A stretch of DNA of 5,755 nt from an uncultured Catenibacterium sp. GTDB taxonomy: Bacteria > Bacillota_I > Bacilli_A > Erysipelotrichales > Coprobacillaceae. The notes under the pieces were generated by a model. It was not told where the DNA came from. It was given only the letters and a program-made list of their open reading frames with translations, and did no database searches. Of the stretch, positions 5,567 to 5,755 are shown in pieces; positions within the stretch are counted from its first letter, which is position 1; every line of letters begins with the position of its first letter. The position numbers were made by a program, and so were the translations under genes. Location of the stretch: contig CAAFPB010000439.1 of NCBI GenBank assembly GCA_900764725.1, positions 1 through 5,755 on the forward strand. The letters run 5' to 3'.

Positions 5567-5755
5567 TTATTGTTTTTCTGCCCATGATGCTAGGAGCATA
5601 AATATCACTTCTTCCATCTGAGCTTTAGAATATGACTCAGGAAAATACTGTTTCAGCTTTTTCGCAGGAATCTGCACCTGTACTTTCTCAGTACTCTCAT
5701 TCATACAGATCTGGTCAATCTCTGAATACGTCAACATCCGCTCTTTTGAAATCTG
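5567..5755 (-). CDS. C-terminal end of a probable ParB-like partition protein (5' end outside window)
   Basis: An open frame enters from the right edge and ends at TAA (5569-5567), giving 62 residues. The visible part contains LTYSEIDQICMNES, then VQVQIPAKKLKQYFPESYSK and QMEEVIFMLLASWAEKQ. The pattern 'K-x-L-K-x-Y-F-P' followed by an amphipathic helix and 'LLxxW' resembles the C-terminal tail of ParB/Spo0J-like proteins in clostridial conjugative elements, but the diagnostic N-terminal ParB domain is outside the window. The ParB label is therefore an informed guess. Thirty-five bp separate it from the next gene, consistent with one transcript ending at the terminator at 5158-5205. It would act in segregation or stable inheritance if the identification is right. 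Confidence 0.6.
   Translation of the reverse strand, partial: QISKERMLTYSEIDQICMNESTEKVQVQIPAKKLKQYFPESYSKAQMEEVIFMLLASWAEKQ

Noticed and set aside
5047..5601. Long plus-strand open frame of 184 codons
   Set aside because: It lies antisense to three minus-strand genes and runs through the terminator hairpin. It has no good ribosome site and resembles no protein family I know.

Overview
The window looks like part of the replication and transfer module of an integrative conjugative element (or a related conjugative plasmid) from a low-to-moderate GC Firmicute, most likely a gut Clostridia/Lachnospiraceae-type host. The grounds are the gene set (ParB-like protein, DUF6050-like membrane protein, SSB, RepA_N-type initiators, DnaC-like loader, PcfB/DUF3801, VirD4-like coupling protein), strong AGGAGG-type ribosome binding sites, tight gene packing and AT-leaning codon use. 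This order is familiar from Tn1549/CTn-like clostridial elements. The host cannot be named from this window alone. All genes lie on the minus strand, so the window reads right to left. No relaxase, integrase, att site or cargo gene is present.

Region by region, in transcription order: (1) 5755-5567, the C-terminal end of a protein that resembles element-encoded ParB-like partition proteins. (2) 5531-5220, a small membrane protein of DUF6050 type, followed directly by a strong intrinsic terminator (5205-5158). (3) 5090-4692, a cysteine-rich protein of unknown function; 4678-4280, an SSB; 4266-3874, a small unrecognised helical protein. (4) 3881-3000 and 2989-2171, two adjacent RepA_N-type winged-helix proteins. 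Only the second has the linker and C-terminal domain of a typical initiator. (5) 2171-1377, a DnaC-like AAA+ helicase loader with an N-terminal zinc-ribbon-like segment. (6) an 8-codon ORF at 1344-1318 with a near-ideal Shine-Dalgarno sequence. (7) 1294-803 PcfB, coupled by an ATGA overlap to (8) 806-1, the N-terminal 268 residues of a VirD4/TraG-type coupling protein that runs off the window.

The genes suggest one programme: an initiator recognises an origin, the DnaC-like protein loads the host helicase, SSB protects single strands, and PcfB with the coupling protein brings the DNA to the conjugation channel. The ParB-like protein may help maintain the element.

The most interesting signal is a run of five contiguous 23-bp direct repeats (2486-2600) inside the linker-coding part of the main initiator gene, next to an AT-rich stretch. 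Because 23 is not a multiple of three, the repeats pass through all reading frames and encode different peptides, so conservation appears to act on the DNA. They are best read as iterons of an origin embedded in the initiator gene, as is known for RepA_N plasmids.
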